A stretch of DNA of 64,000 nucleotides, taken from contig CAZHLJ010000001.1 in assembly GCA_964533215.1 (NCBI GenBank), positions 930,001 to 994,000 of the forward strand, written 5' to 3'. A program made the position numbers and the translations under genes. This document shows positions 26,746 through 35,225 of this stretch, piece by piece. The first letter of the stretch is position 1. The number at the start of each line of letters is the position of its first letter. The stretch comes from Bact-08 sp964533215 (lineage in GTDB: Bacteria; Bacteroidota; Bacteroidia; Bacteroidales; UBA932). The notes beneath the pieces are model-generated. The model was given only the letters and a program-made list of their open reading frames with translations, made no database searches and was not told the DNA's origin.

Positions 26746-26750
26746 ATAAG

Positions 26751-27812
26751 ATGAGAGCAATATTTTTATTTTTATTCTGTAGCATGGCGTTTGCTGCAAA
26801 TGCCACAGATTTCAGGATTCATGGCGACGTAGCTGATGTGGCTGATGGTACAGTCCTGTATCTCCGTCTGGTGGGGCCCCCTGAAAAGGATATAGACAGT
26901 GTCAAGATATTAAATGGTAAATTTGAGTTCAAAGGGAAAGCTACGGCTACACCTACCTGGGCTACCCTTTCCATAAAAGGAAAGTTTTTGCCACTTACCG
27001 ATCTGTATCTTGAGGAAGGAGACATTTACGTTTATGGGAAGCTTTATCAATGCGAAGCCAAAGGAACCAGGACAAACGAAGAGTACCTTGACTTCAAGCA
27101 CACTTTGACACCAATGTATGGCGAAGTATATAATATTCATGGTGCAGTTGCTTCAAAAACAGTTCCCTCTTCTCAGGATAGTCTTAATGCAGGGTTGAAG
27201 AGGTATGAAGAAAAACTTGACAAAGCTGAATTGGACTATATACGGAAATATCCGGCTTCGGTTATATCATTGCAGCTATTGGTCTATAAATCATCTCACA
27301 TGTCAGGAGCCAAGACTCTACAGACAATTTCCTTGCTTGACACCTCTCTGCAGAAAACCCAACAGGTTCTTAATATAAAAGAATATGCCACAAGACTGAT
27401 CGGTTGCGAGGAGGGTACCATGGCACCTGATTTTTCGCTGGAAACATCAACTGGCACCACATTCTCTTTGTCAGAAAAAAGAGGTAAATACATTTTGCTG
27501 GACTTTTGGGCATCATGGTGTGCTCCTTGTAGAAACGCCTTGCCTGAGGTTGCCCGTCTTAATGAAAAGTACAGGGGCAATAAATTCGAAATTATTGGTG
27601 TCTCTGTAGACCGTAAGACCGATAAGTGGAAAAAAGCATTGGCCGAGGATGGTTGCTCCTGGACACAAGTTTGTGATCCTACAGGTAAGGTGGCCAATCT
27701 CTATGCTGTATCTGCCATACCATTGATGGTAATTGTATCTCCTGATGGTAAGATAATGAAACGGATACTGAACAAAGAAGATTTAGTAGACATACTGGAT
27801 AAAATATTTTAA
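26751..27812 (+). CDS. TlpA family thiol-disulfide oxidoreductase with DUF4369 domain
   Basis: 353 aa. Signal peptide ending AFAANA, N-terminal DUF4369 domain (about 20-110), helical linker, then a thioredoxin fold from about 225 with the active site WASWC257APC260 and the cis-Pro loop SAIPLMVIVSPDG. The protein should act in the periplasm or outer membrane as a disulfide reductase. Last gene of the susC operon, followed by a terminator; its presence suggests that the imported or bound material is a Cys-containing protein or a redox-active metal complex. Confidence 0.9.
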   Translation: MRAIFLFLFCSMAFAANATDFRIHGDVADVADGTVLYLRLVGPPEKDIDSVKILNGKFEFKGKATATPTWATLSIKGKFLPLTDLYLEEGDIYVYGKLYQCEAKGTRTNEEYLDFKHTLTPMYGEVYNIHGAVASKTVPSSQDSLNAGLKRYEEKLDKAELDYIRKYPASVISLQLLVYKSSHMSGAKTLQTISLLDTSLQKTQQVLNIKEYATRLIGCEEGTMAPDFSLETSTGTTFSLSEKRGKYILLDFWASWCAPCRNALPEVARLNEKYRGNKFEIIGVSVDRKTDKWKKALAEDGCSWTQVCDPTGKVANLYAVSAIPLMVIVSPDGKIMKRILNKEDLVDILDKIF

Positions 27813-27818
27813 TGACTC

Positions 27819-27862
27819 AACCTCCACACAGATTTTCTTAAATGAAGCTAGGTGTGGAGGTT
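27819..27862 (+). terminator. Terminator of the susC operon
   Basis: AACCTCCACAC and GTGTGGAGGTT form a perfect 11-base stem with a 22-base loop, followed by a short T run, 7 bases after the tlpA-type stop. The T run is short, so termination may be partial. Confidence 0.65.
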
Positions 27863-27918
27863 TTCCAAAATTTATTACTACAATTGTATTTGATTAATTC
27901 CTTTATTTTTCGCTATTA

Positions 27919-28500
27919 TTGGATAATGTATTGGATATCAATGTCGAGAATTCCGTTACTTCTCTCAGGGGTGGTAGCGAGCTTGCCTTTACGACATTAT
28001 TCAACCATTACAATCTCAATCTTTGTTCCTATGCTTTCAGAATATTGAATAATAATGAAGAGGCAAGAGAGATAGTACACATTACATTCTGCAGGATATG
28101 GGATCGAAGGAAGAGTCTGGAGATCAAGGAGTCGCTTGAATCGTATTTGTATAAATCAGTATACAATAACTGCATCTCACTTTTACGCAAGAAGAAGCAG
28201 CATGCGATGTATGTAGAACTTGGTATGGCAGATATATATTTTAACAGAATAATACAGAACCCTCATGCAGAGATGAAACTCATCGACTCTGAATACAGAA
28301 AGTATATTTTGTCTGCTATCAATGAACTTCCGGAACGTTGCAGGGAAATTTTTATCAAATGCAAAATTGAAGGTAAAACATATCCGGAGGTTGCGAAAAT
28401 GCTCGGTATTTCGGTTAAAACCGTTGAGACGCAGATGTCAAATGCTCTTAAAAAACTCAGGAAAAACCTTGATTGGCTATTAATTTTACTAATTGCATAA
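27919..28500 (+). CDS. ECF RNA polymerase sigma factor, FecI-like
   Basis: 193 aa. Region 2 includes FTTLFNHYNLNLCSYAFRIL and ARE-IVHITFCRIW; region 4 has ELPERCREIFIKCKIEGKTY and the HTH VAKMLGISVKTVETQMSNA. It belongs to the Bacteroidetes sigma-70 family that pairs with FecR anti-sigma factors. No in-frame ATG exists between the upstream stop at 27895 and region 2, so the start is probably the TTG at 27919 (or 27931). Sits downstream of the transporter genes, not upstream as is more usual. Confidence 0.92.
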   Translation: MDNVLDINVENSVTSLRGGSELAFTTLFNHYNLNLCSYAFRILNNNEEAREIVHITFCRIWDRRKSLEIKESLESYLYKSVYNNCISLLRKKKQHAMYVELGMADIYFNRIIQNPHAEMKLIDSEYRKYILSAINELPERCREIFIKCKIEGKTYPEVAKMLGISVKTVETQMSNALKKLRKNLDWLLILLIA

Positions 28501-28529
28501 GGGTATTTTGTTTTATTTGCGTCATTATT
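28500..28529 (+). promoter_or_regulatory. Probable ECF sigma promoter of fecR
   Basis: AGGGTATTTTG and GCGTCATTATT with the same spacing as the motif at 19531. It starts on the last base of the sigma gene stop and ends 16 bases before the fecR start, so fecR has its own sigma-dependent transcript. Confidence 0.6.
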
Positions 28530-28545
28530 TATAGAAAGAAAAGTT

Positions 28546-29697
28546 ATGTCTCAAGAAACAGTACATAAAGACATTGATGCCCTGTTATCCAGAATTCTTC
28601 AGGGAAACGCTTCAGAAGAAGATGCAAAATTCTTTTCGGAATGGATCAAAGATTACCGGAACGAAATTTATTTTGACAAATATAAGGAGATGTGGCATGT
28701 GGCTGCAGATAATGCATATGTCTTAAATAACAAACCTCTTGATAGCGCTAGATTTGTCAGTTACATCAGAAATACTGTAAGGAGGGAAAGGCAAAGAAGG
28801 ATTTTTACAATCTCTTTTTCTGCTGCTGCTTCCATAATATTGCTTATTGGAGTTACATATTTTACAGGTCTCTATAATATCATTCTTGTAGATAAACAGG
28901 ATTTCACCGCTTTGAACTATTCCAGAGATTCTGTCAGAATAGAATTGAATAACGGAAGGATTGTGAAGAAGGTAAAAGGGACCGAGAAATATTTTACAAC
29001 TCTTGATGCTATTATTGTCAAAGATAAAGGGGATTCTCTCCTAAAGAAAACGAAGGAGAAGGTCTATAATACAGTATCCACACCGCCGGGAGAAAGGGTG
29101 GCAATGTTACTTTCTGATGGCACAAAGGTGTATTTGACCTCCAATTCATATTTGAGATACCCGGCAAGCTTTGATAAGGATAAAAGAGAGGTAACCCTTG
29201 TAGGACGTGCGTATTTTGAGGTGTATAAGTCAAAGGTCCCATTTTTAGTCAATACTTCGGATATGAATATTGAAGTTCTGGGGACTTCTTTTGACGTTGA
29301 ATCCAGAAATACCGGGTCAAGTGCTTCTGTAATTCTTGTCGAGGGGTCTGTCAAAGTACACTCAGATGGGAAGACTACTATTATACATCCGGATGAACAA
29401 ATGAGCCTGTCAAGAATAGATAAAGTAGTATCTGTAAAGAGCGTAGATTCTAAATCGCTTACTATGTGGAAAGATGGAGTACTTGTTGTGGATGGTCAGA
29501 CATTTGATGAGTTAATAGAGAGTCTTTCATTGTGGTATGGAGTTCGGATTGTCGATGAGTCTAGCGTTTCAAAAATTGAAAAATTTAACGGGAGATTTGA
29601 CCGTGAGGGTATTGAAGCTGCAATCAAAGCAATCTGCATAAGTGCAAATACCAGATATAAAATTGAGAATGGTAAACTTATTTTAGAAGATAATTGA
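28546..29697 (+). CDS. FecR family anti-sigma factor
   Basis: 383 aa. Cytoplasmic N terminus of about 85 residues (sigma-binding), one membrane helix around 88-108 (IFTISFSAAASIILLIGVTY), then the periplasmic FecR domain (about 180-280, STPPGERVAMLLSDGTKVYL and LVNTSDMNIEVLGTSFDVE) and C-terminal DUF4974 (about 310-383). It would hold the ECF sigma factor until the STN domain of the receptor contacts its periplasmic part. It converges with the ferritin-VIT1 gene, 4 bases apart. Confidence 0.94.
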   Translation: MSQETVHKDIDALLSRILQGNASEEDAKFFSEWIKDYRNEIYFDKYKEMWHVAADNAYVLNNKPLDSARFVSYIRNTVRRERQRRIFTISFSAAASIILLIGVTYFTGLYNIILVDKQDFTALNYSRDSVRIELNNGRIVKKVKGTEKYFTTLDAIIVKDKGDSLLKKTKEKVYNTVSTPPGERVAMLLSDGTKVYLTSNSYLRYPASFDKDKREVTLVGRAYFEVYKSKVPFLVNTSDMNIEVLGTSFDVESRNTGSSASVILVEGSVKVHSDGKTTIIHPDEQMSLSRIDKVVSVKSVDSKSLTMWKDGVLVVDGQTFDELIESLSLWYGVRIVDESSVSKIEKFNGRFDREGIEAAIKAICISANTRYKIENGKLILEDN

Positions 29698-29701
29698 TTT
29701 T

Positions 29702-30565
29702 CTAGATTTCCACACCGAGCAAAAGCTTAAGAGCATAACCAACAAAGAAGGAGAAGGCTGCCACTCCCAGACTTATGAACGTCATTTCCAGGAAGCGTGC
29801 CTTGAAGTTCAAATCTTTGGCTATTGAAATATAGTAATTGAAGAGGAAGATAATCATTACAGCAGTTATCAGAGTGACAGACAGAGCTATGAACTTGCTT
29901 GTGAGCAGCAGGAATGGCAATATAAGCAGTGCAACTGTAATAAGATACGCAACACCTGTGTAGACAGCAGATTTTTTAGCCTGTTCATCACCCTCGGCTT
30001 TTGAAGAGAGATAATCCGAAGCTGCCATTGAAAGTGCAGCCGAAATACCTGTAACTAATCCCACAAGAGAGATTATCTTGTTATCGTTCAGTGCCAGAGT
30101 GAAACCTGCAAGTGCTCCTGTAAGTTCTACAAGAGCATCGTTAAGGCCCAACACTATCGAACCTACGAATTGCAGTCCCTCTTCGTCCAGCATGGAGAGC
30201 AGCTCTTTTTCATGGGCAAGTTCCTCTTCTGAAAATGTTCTGGCTTCAGGAAAATATTCTGAGAGTCGGTCATAAAGCTTCGAACCTGTTCCTTCACGTT
30301 TTTCCATCAACTTAAGCACAAAAGACAGACCCAGTAAACGCGCAAGCATTACTGTCCTGGATACCCGAAACATATCCGGTTTTACCTCTTTCCCCGATTT
30401 TTTCTGCCAGAACCTGGCGTGACCATTCTCCTGCTGCCCTATCTTACTAAGTATTTCTGCATTTTTGCTGTCCTTGCATTGCTCCGACAAACGCATGTAA
30501 ATCAAATGTTCAGTCTCTTCGGTCTGTTGTGCATCTAGCACTAGTTTCATTATCTTTTGGTCCAT
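29702..30565 (-). CDS. Ferritin-like domain fused to VIT1/CCC1 transporter
   Basis: 287 aa. Residues 1-130 are a four-helix ferritin/rubrerythrin-like domain with EETEH, QQENGHARFW and AHEKELL as probable di-iron ligands. Residues 130-287 hold five membrane helices of the VIT1/CCC1 family (GSIVLGLNDALVELTGALAG, AASDYLSSKAE). The fusion resembles bacterial MbfA, which exports iron and protects against peroxide. Iron or manganese export from the cytoplasm is the likely role. It stands next to the FecI/FecR-type locus, which would fit an iron theme, but no direct link is visible. Confidence 0.88.
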   Translation of the reverse strand: MDQKIMKLVLDAQQTEETEHLIYMRLSEQCKDSKNAEILSKIGQQENGHARFWQKKSGKEVKPDMFRVSRTVMLARLLGLSFVLKLMEKREGTGSKLYDRLSEYFPEARTFSEEELAHEKELLSMLDEEGLQFVGSIVLGLNDALVELTGALAGFTLALNDNKIISLVGLVTGISAALSMAASDYLSSKAEGDEQAKKSAVYTGVAYLITVALLILPFLLLTSKFIALSVTLITAVMIIFLFNYYISIAKDLNFKARFLEMTFISLGVAAFSFFVGYALKLLLGVEI

Positions 30566-30580
30566 ACTCTTAAAGTGAGA

Positions 30581-32035
30581 TTATCTTCTACGGTATATCG
30601 AACCGGATTCTTCTCTCCCTTTTTTCTTTTCGGATTCATTTTTCTTTTCAGGCTCGGTGCTTCTTTTTGGTTCAGATTTCTTAGGTTCTATTGCCCTGTG
30701 ATCGTCACCTCTTCTTGGATTGGGCTGAATTACAGGCCTGGGATTATCCTGAGCTCCTTGTCTTGGACTTTGCTTGTCGTCGTCTTGCCTTACATTTCTG
30801 GAATTGTTATCTGGCCTTGGATTATATCCCTGACTTGGACGATATATCTGTTTGCGGCGGTCGCTCGGATTTGGGCGATAGCTGTCATTTGGACGATGAT
30901 TAAAATTTGGTCTGTGATCTAAATATGGACGGTTGTCATGGTTGGAGAAATATCCCCAGAATGAGACATTGTGAACTATTTCCGAGATATACCTTATCAT
31001 GGACAGTTCCGGACGATATACGAACCTTCCTCCGGCAACGGGTCTGCCTGTTGTAAAGAAAGTTCCATACCTGCCTTCCTGTTCGTATATAAACCCATCG
31101 GTACCGTAACCCATAATTTTTCCCCATCTCGATATTGTCTTGACATAGCGGCCGTCTCTTTCAAACAGATTGAGAGCAACCGAGTATCTTCTTCCTGAGT
31201 TGGTTTCATCTATCAATGATACACTGCGGCTGGAGTAGTCCTCAATAAGCTCGAACATAAGATAGCGATCATGGAATGGCCCCCAGTTTATATAATACCC
31301 GGTACGTGCATCCAATGGAGCTTTGAGATTGGATAGGATCCATTCTCTGCCGATAGAGGGGTAAACAGGATATCGCTGTATATTCCAGACCTGACCTTCA
31401 GAATAGGTTGATGTTAGAAAAGCCGGGGTGTTATCATCATAGTTTCCATCATAATCGTCATCATTATTGCTGTTGGTGCCGAGAATAGATGACAGGTATG
31501 TTATCTTTTCCAACTCCGGACGATATGTTACCGATGCTCCGTATCTTAATGGATCAGTAGAAAAGAATGTACCTAACGAGCCTTCCTGCTCATACATGAA
31601 TCCACCTGAACCGAAACCGATCAGTCTTCCCCATCTGGATACAGACTTGACAAATCTGCCGTTACTTTCGTATAAGTTGAGTGAAACTGTATATTTTGTG
31701 CGGGAATTGTAAACATCATCAATAAAAGATGCTCCACGAGGTGCGTCGTATGCCTCCAGTGAAAACATCAGGTAGCGGTCATTGTGTCTTCCCCAGTCTA
31801 TAATTGTGCCTGTACTGACATCAAGAGGCGTTCTTAGTCCTGATAATCTCCACTCCCTTCCGGCCGAAGGGTAGACAGGCCAACGCTGAGCGTCCCATAC
31901 AACATCTCGGGTAAAATGCTCTGTAAGCAATATAGATCCGTTTATATCCCTGTCTGTTATCTGTGCATACGTTATAATGCTGGAAAGTGCAGACAGTGCA
32001 CATATTAAAAAAAGTTTAAGGCTGATTGTTTTCAT
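30581..32035 (-). CDS. Secreted protein with a duplicated domain and Pro/Arg/Asn-rich tail
   Basis: 484 aa, signal peptide ending IITYAQ. Residues about 46-184 and 216-354 are an obvious tandem duplication: both contain RxPVYPS-GREW, LD--TG--I-WG--HDRYLMF, a Y-V-LNL block, SRWG--G-G, G-YEQEG--GTFF and YRPEL. The two copies are joined by an Asp/Asn-rich linker (NNDDDYDGNYDDN). Residues 360-484 are low complexity: first repeats of N-RP and H-RP, then Lys/Glu/Ser-rich sequence ending IYRRR. I know no named domain for the repeat; its Trp and Tyr content would suit carbohydrate or protein binding on the cell surface. Start is the ATG at 32035. Confidence 0.6.
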   Translation of the reverse strand: MKTISLKLFLICALSALSSIITYAQITDRDINGSILLTEHFTRDVVWDAQRWPVYPSAGREWRLSGLRTPLDVSTGTIIDWGRHNDRYLMFSLEAYDAPRGASFIDDVYNSRTKYTVSLNLYESNGRFVKSVSRWGRLIGFGSGGFMYEQEGSLGTFFSTDPLRYGASVTYRPELEKITYLSSILGTNSNNDDDYDGNYDDNTPAFLTSTYSEGQVWNIQRYPVYPSIGREWILSNLKAPLDARTGYYINWGPFHDRYLMFELIEDYSSRSVSLIDETNSGRRYSVALNLFERDGRYVKTISRWGKIMGYGTDGFIYEQEGRYGTFFTTGRPVAGGRFVYRPELSMIRYISEIVHNVSFWGYFSNHDNRPYLDHRPNFNHRPNDSYRPNPSDRRKQIYRPSQGYNPRPDNNSRNVRQDDDKQSPRQGAQDNPRPVIQPNPRRGDDHRAIEPKKSEPKRSTEPEKKNESEKKKGREESGSIYRRR

Positions 32036-32085
32036 AAAAAATTAAATGCAAAGACCGTTCCTAAAAAAGCCATTTTTGGCAAATT

Positions 32086-32448
32086 TTATTTACGGCGTAT
32101 TGTTTGTCTTTTGCTTGTGGTCATCTCAGCAGCATAGGCATCATAACCAATGGCCTTTATCCTGTTAAGGCAGGCACTTCTGTCAGAATTGAATATATAT
32201 CCAAACATTGTTGACATAAAGTTTATGCATTTCTTGCATGCCTTGAAATCGGATATGTTACAATCTGAACAACTTTGGAATTTATTTTCTATGCAGCAGG
32301 TTCTCGTTTTACACCATGTTGCTTTGGTGTTATCCTTGCAGCCAGGACATTTCCCTGACAGATATGTCCGGCATGCACCACAATACAGACCACAAAATGC
32401 AATCAGTTTTGGATCTGAGATAATCTCTTTTTGAATTGTTGTCTTCAT
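32086..32448 (-). CDS. DUF3795 Cys-rich protein
   Basis: 120 aa from the ATG at 32448, preferred over 32463 because an A-rich stretch precedes it. Cys motifs FCGLYCGACRTYL, KCPGCKD, CKTRTCC, CSDC and CKKC fit DUF3795, a probable zinc- or metal-binding protein common in anaerobes. The function is unknown. The basic C-terminal tail ends RQTIRRK. Cytoplasmic. Confidence 0.85.
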   Translation of the reverse strand: MKTTIQKEIISDPKLIAFCGLYCGACRTYLSGKCPGCKDNTKATWCKTRTCCIENKFQSCSDCNISDFKACKKCINFMSTMFGYIFNSDRSACLNRIKAIGYDAYAAEMTTSKRQTIRRK

Positions 32449-32498
32449 ATTTCTAGTTTGCATAAAGGTAGATGTTTGGAGATTTATCTCAAAATTTT

Positions 32499-34106
32499 TC
32501 AGTTTGAAAAACGAGCTCTCTCGTCATACTTAAGATTATCCGGATTATAATAATCGTCTATCCAGGAGTTGTCAGCTCTTAAACAAAGTTCACTTTCGGC
32601 ACCAGTTCCTTTCTTTTTCTGATTATAACGGAAACGGTAATGGTCATAAAGTCTCATCATTTCGCAGAAATAAGTGTCTGCAACCTCTGTGTCTCCTTTT
32701 ATAACTACAAAATTCTCGTCGTTTTTCTCTGAGGCAGGTTTGCTGAAATTATGAGAGCCAACTATGACTGTTGGGTTATCAGTGGTGAAGTCCGTAATCA
32801 AAGTCTTGAGATGTACGTATATTGTACCTCGTTGCTTCTTAGTGCTTTCTTTCAAAAAACCTTCCAACCCATTTTCAAGAAAAGCAGGAGCTGTAAAGGA
32901 GCGGTTTCTATGGAAACCTGTGATCTGGCTCCTACTGTTCTGTAAGCCAAACCTGATAACGCTTGGATCCTGATTCTCCAAGGCAGCAGTAATCCGGTCA
33001 TGCAGCTTGAATGCAGAGCAAATGAATATTTCGGAAGAGGCACCATTAATTGTCTCTTCCAAAAGATCAATATCAACATAACCTACCCTTGGGCTGAAAG
33101 AGAAAAATATAGCTTTGTCCTTTTCTATAGGAAGATTCTCCTTGATGTATTTTTTCGTATCACCATATCCACGGCTTACCAAAAGCTGCTCGAAAAGAGC
33201 TTCATATTCTCTGGCAAGCTGCTTGTCATATATTGTATGGACGACATTAGCCTGACGCCAAAGACCGTTAGGAGTAAAATTTGCAGTACCGGTCAGTACT
33301 GCCTCAGGAACATAGTTCCCGGCATCATCTCTCTTTTTTAAGACGATAAATTTCTGATGAAATAAAGCTGTGGTATGACGAGCCGTTTTTTGATCATCGG
33401 ATAATGGCTTCAAGTGCAGCTCGTTTTCAACTGTCTGTTTGTCACCAGGCTGACCATGATATATAACCCTTATTTTAATTCCTTTATCTCCCATCTGCTT
33501 CAGCAGCCCCACAAACCCATCATATTCAAATTCGAAAAGGGCCAGGTCAAGGGCATAATTCTCATCCTTAGCTTCTTGTATAAATCCTTCAATATGCTGG
33601 AGCATGCCCCTGGTTAACCAATTGCGCGCTTCAAGATGCAATGGATTACTTTCGTCGTCAGGATTGGTCTCTCCAAATTTTCTGGAGTAGGCCTGACTGG
33701 CTGCTACTGCTCTATTGAATACGATGCGATGCTTCCCACTGGTTATGGATTCTGTCCTGACATTCACCTGAGGACCTTCCAGATACTTTAGATTATCAGG
33801 AGTACCATGCACTGTCCATAGTTCATAACAGTATTCGGTATCCGGGTATACAGAGTAATCTGACCATCTGAATTTCTGGATAGGTGCAATATTTGTATCG
33901 GCAAGTTTAAAATCAGGAGCCTCTGAAGTCTTGAATTTAAGTAAACTCTGCAGCCATTTCCACTCTCCATTACTGACTTTTCTTCTTATGGCGAACCCTA
34001 GAAATCCGTTCTTTAGTTCATCTGAAATATCAAAAGCCAGGAGGATTCCTGTTGTTCCGGCATATACTTTCAAAGCAATGCCATTTTTTATATTTCTGTT
34101 TCTCAT
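32499..34106 (-). CDS. Phospholipase D-like protein with N-terminal beta-rich domain
   Basis: 535 aa from the ATG at 34106; the ATG at 34145 would overlap the upstream gene. Residues 1-115 look like an Fn3-type beta domain (YSVYPDTEYCYELWTVHG). Two PLD half-sites follow: H250-Q-K-F with GTANFTPNGLW, and H432-L-K-TLITD with GSHNFSKPASEKNDENFV. The second HKD is canonical (HxKx4D), while the first lacks the Asp, as in some nuclease-type PLD proteins. No signal peptide, so cytoplasmic. Possible roles are nuclease, phosphodiesterase or phosphatidyl-transfer. It is the third gene after the 157-aa protein and the radical SAM enzyme, 20 bases downstream. Confidence 0.8.
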   Translation of the reverse strand: MRNRNIKNGIALKVYAGTTGILLAFDISDELKNGFLGFAIRRKVSNGEWKWLQSLLKFKTSEAPDFKLADTNIAPIQKFRWSDYSVYPDTEYCYELWTVHGTPDNLKYLEGPQVNVRTESITSGKHRIVFNRAVAASQAYSRKFGETNPDDESNPLHLEARNWLTRGMLQHIEGFIQEAKDENYALDLALFEFEYDGFVGLLKQMGDKGIKIRVIYHGQPGDKQTVENELHLKPLSDDQKTARHTTALFHQKFIVLKKRDDAGNYVPEAVLTGTANFTPNGLWRQANVVHTIYDKQLAREYEALFEQLLVSRGYGDTKKYIKENLPIEKDKAIFFSFSPRVGYVDIDLLEETINGASSEIFICSAFKLHDRITAALENQDPSVIRFGLQNSRSQITGFHRNRSFTAPAFLENGLEGFLKESTKKQRGTIYVHLKTLITDFTTDNPTVIVGSHNFSKPASEKNDENFVVIKGDTEVADTYFCEMMRLYDHYRFRYNQKKKGTGAESELCLRADNSWIDDYYNPDNLKYDERARFSN

Positions 34107-34126
34107 GTTCCGGTTTTTGTATGTGT

Positions 34127-35161
34127 TCAACTTTTGTAAATGCAATATGCATTTTCGTATAATCTTCCTTTAGTGAAATAACATGCGCCACGGCAGCCTG
34201 CCCGGCAGAAAATTCCCATATCACACTCTTTGCATTTTCCGCTTAACAAAGCAGAGTCGAATTTTCTGTTATAAGAAAAACTGCTGTCATCCTGCCAAAT
34301 ATCATGAAGACTTTTTTTACGAAGATTGCCCTCAATAAATCTCTCATCACATAAGGATTCACACCCTTTTACATTTCCTGTACTGTCAATTCCAATTACG
34401 GTCAATCCAGCCTGGCATCCTGACCAATAGTTGACATTGCCGGGTAGACCCCTTATAAATCTTTCATCCTCATTATAATATCCGATATTATCACCTGTAT
34501 ATATAGTTATTCTGTTTTCTTCTCTTTTAGTCTTGATAAAAGCGGTAAGTTTTTTTATGTTTTGCAGACATATAGGCATCTCTTTGCTGTCACTTAAGTT
34601 TCCCATAGGATTTGCAAGCTGAAGCTGCCATATTTTTACATTATTATCTATTAAGAAATAGTATAACTCTTCAATGTCAGAAAAATTGCTGTCAAGTATA
34701 GTTGTGTTCACTCCAATTGGGATCTTCTCATTGTTCAGGCGGTCAATTGTCAGCTTGAGACGTGAAAAAGATTTTGAATTGTTTCGGATCCTGTTGTGAT
34801 TATCTTCCATGCCATCTATTGAGAGGGCAACATTGGAAAGATTTGCGTACTGAACCTCCTTAACCTGTTTGTCTCCAAAGAGAAACCCATTTGTTATAAT
34901 GTTTGCTGTAACATTGTTCTCAGTCAGTTTGCGTGCGATTTTTTCCCATCCGTCATAAAGGAAGACCTCCCCGCCAATTAATGAGACATGCTTTACCCCC
35001 TCTTCCACGAGTTCATCCGCTATAACCAAAGCTTCATTTAATGACAATTCATTTATGAGTTTCTTACCTGCACGGGAACCGCAGTGGAGGCAGTTCATGT
35101 TGCATTGCAAAGTCAATTCCCATACGCAATTTATGGGTTTGTGTTTATTGTAATCCATCAA
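34127..35161 (-). CDS. Radical SAM/SPASM domain enzyme
   Basis: 344 aa. The radical SAM cluster is C20-NMN-C24-LH-C27 (CxxxCxxC), followed by the SAM-contact GGEVFLY (GGE motif) and ANIITNGF. The C-terminal SPASM region has CQAG, GNVKGCESL, CKECDMGIFCRAGCRGAC and a last Cys in NAYC, enough ligands for two auxiliary 4Fe-4S clusters. SPASM enzymes modify peptides or proteins, for example in RiPP and sactipeptide maturation, quinohemoprotein crosslinking and sulfatase activation. No sulfatase and no PqqD-type chaperone lies nearby. Middle gene of a putative three-gene cassette; a hairpin separates it from the 157-aa protein. Confidence 0.92.
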   Translation of the reverse strand: MMDYNKHKPINCVWELTLQCNMNCLHCGSRAGKKLINELSLNEALVIADELVEEGVKHVSLIGGEVFLYDGWEKIARKLTENNVTANIITNGFLFGDKQVKEVQYANLSNVALSIDGMEDNHNRIRNNSKSFSRLKLTIDRLNNEKIPIGVNTTILDSNFSDIEELYYFLIDNNVKIWQLQLANPMGNLSDSKEMPICLQNIKKLTAFIKTKREENRITIYTGDNIGYYNEDERFIRGLPGNVNYWSGCQAGLTVIGIDSTGNVKGCESLCDERFIEGNLRKKSLHDIWQDDSSFSYNRKFDSALLSGKCKECDMGIFCRAGCRGACYFTKGRLYENAYCIYKS

Positions 35162-35185
35162 TTATATATGATTTTTGTCAATATA

Positions 35186-35214
35186 AAGACCGGAGGGGGT
35201 TAATTCCCGGTCTT
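35186..35214 (-). terminator. Hairpin between the 157-aa gene and the radical SAM gene
   Basis: AAGACCGG and CCGGTCTT form a perfect 8-base stem around a 13-base loop in the 64-base gap. On the minus strand it is followed by only a broken T stretch (TATATTGA), so it may act as a partial terminator or as an mRNA processing or stability element. Confidence 0.5.
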
Positions 35215-35225
35215 CTTGTTTTTGA

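Noticed and set aside
19636..27812. Polysaccharide utilization locus
   Set aside because: SusC and SusD are present but no glycoside hydrolase, lyase, esterase or sulfatase is encoded between them and the sigma factor.
34127..35161. Radical SAM gene as the three-Cys-motif partner of TcmP
   Set aside because: It has the ordinary CxxxCxxC cluster and a SPASM tail, unlike the Gp37/Gp68 type, and is 15 kb away.
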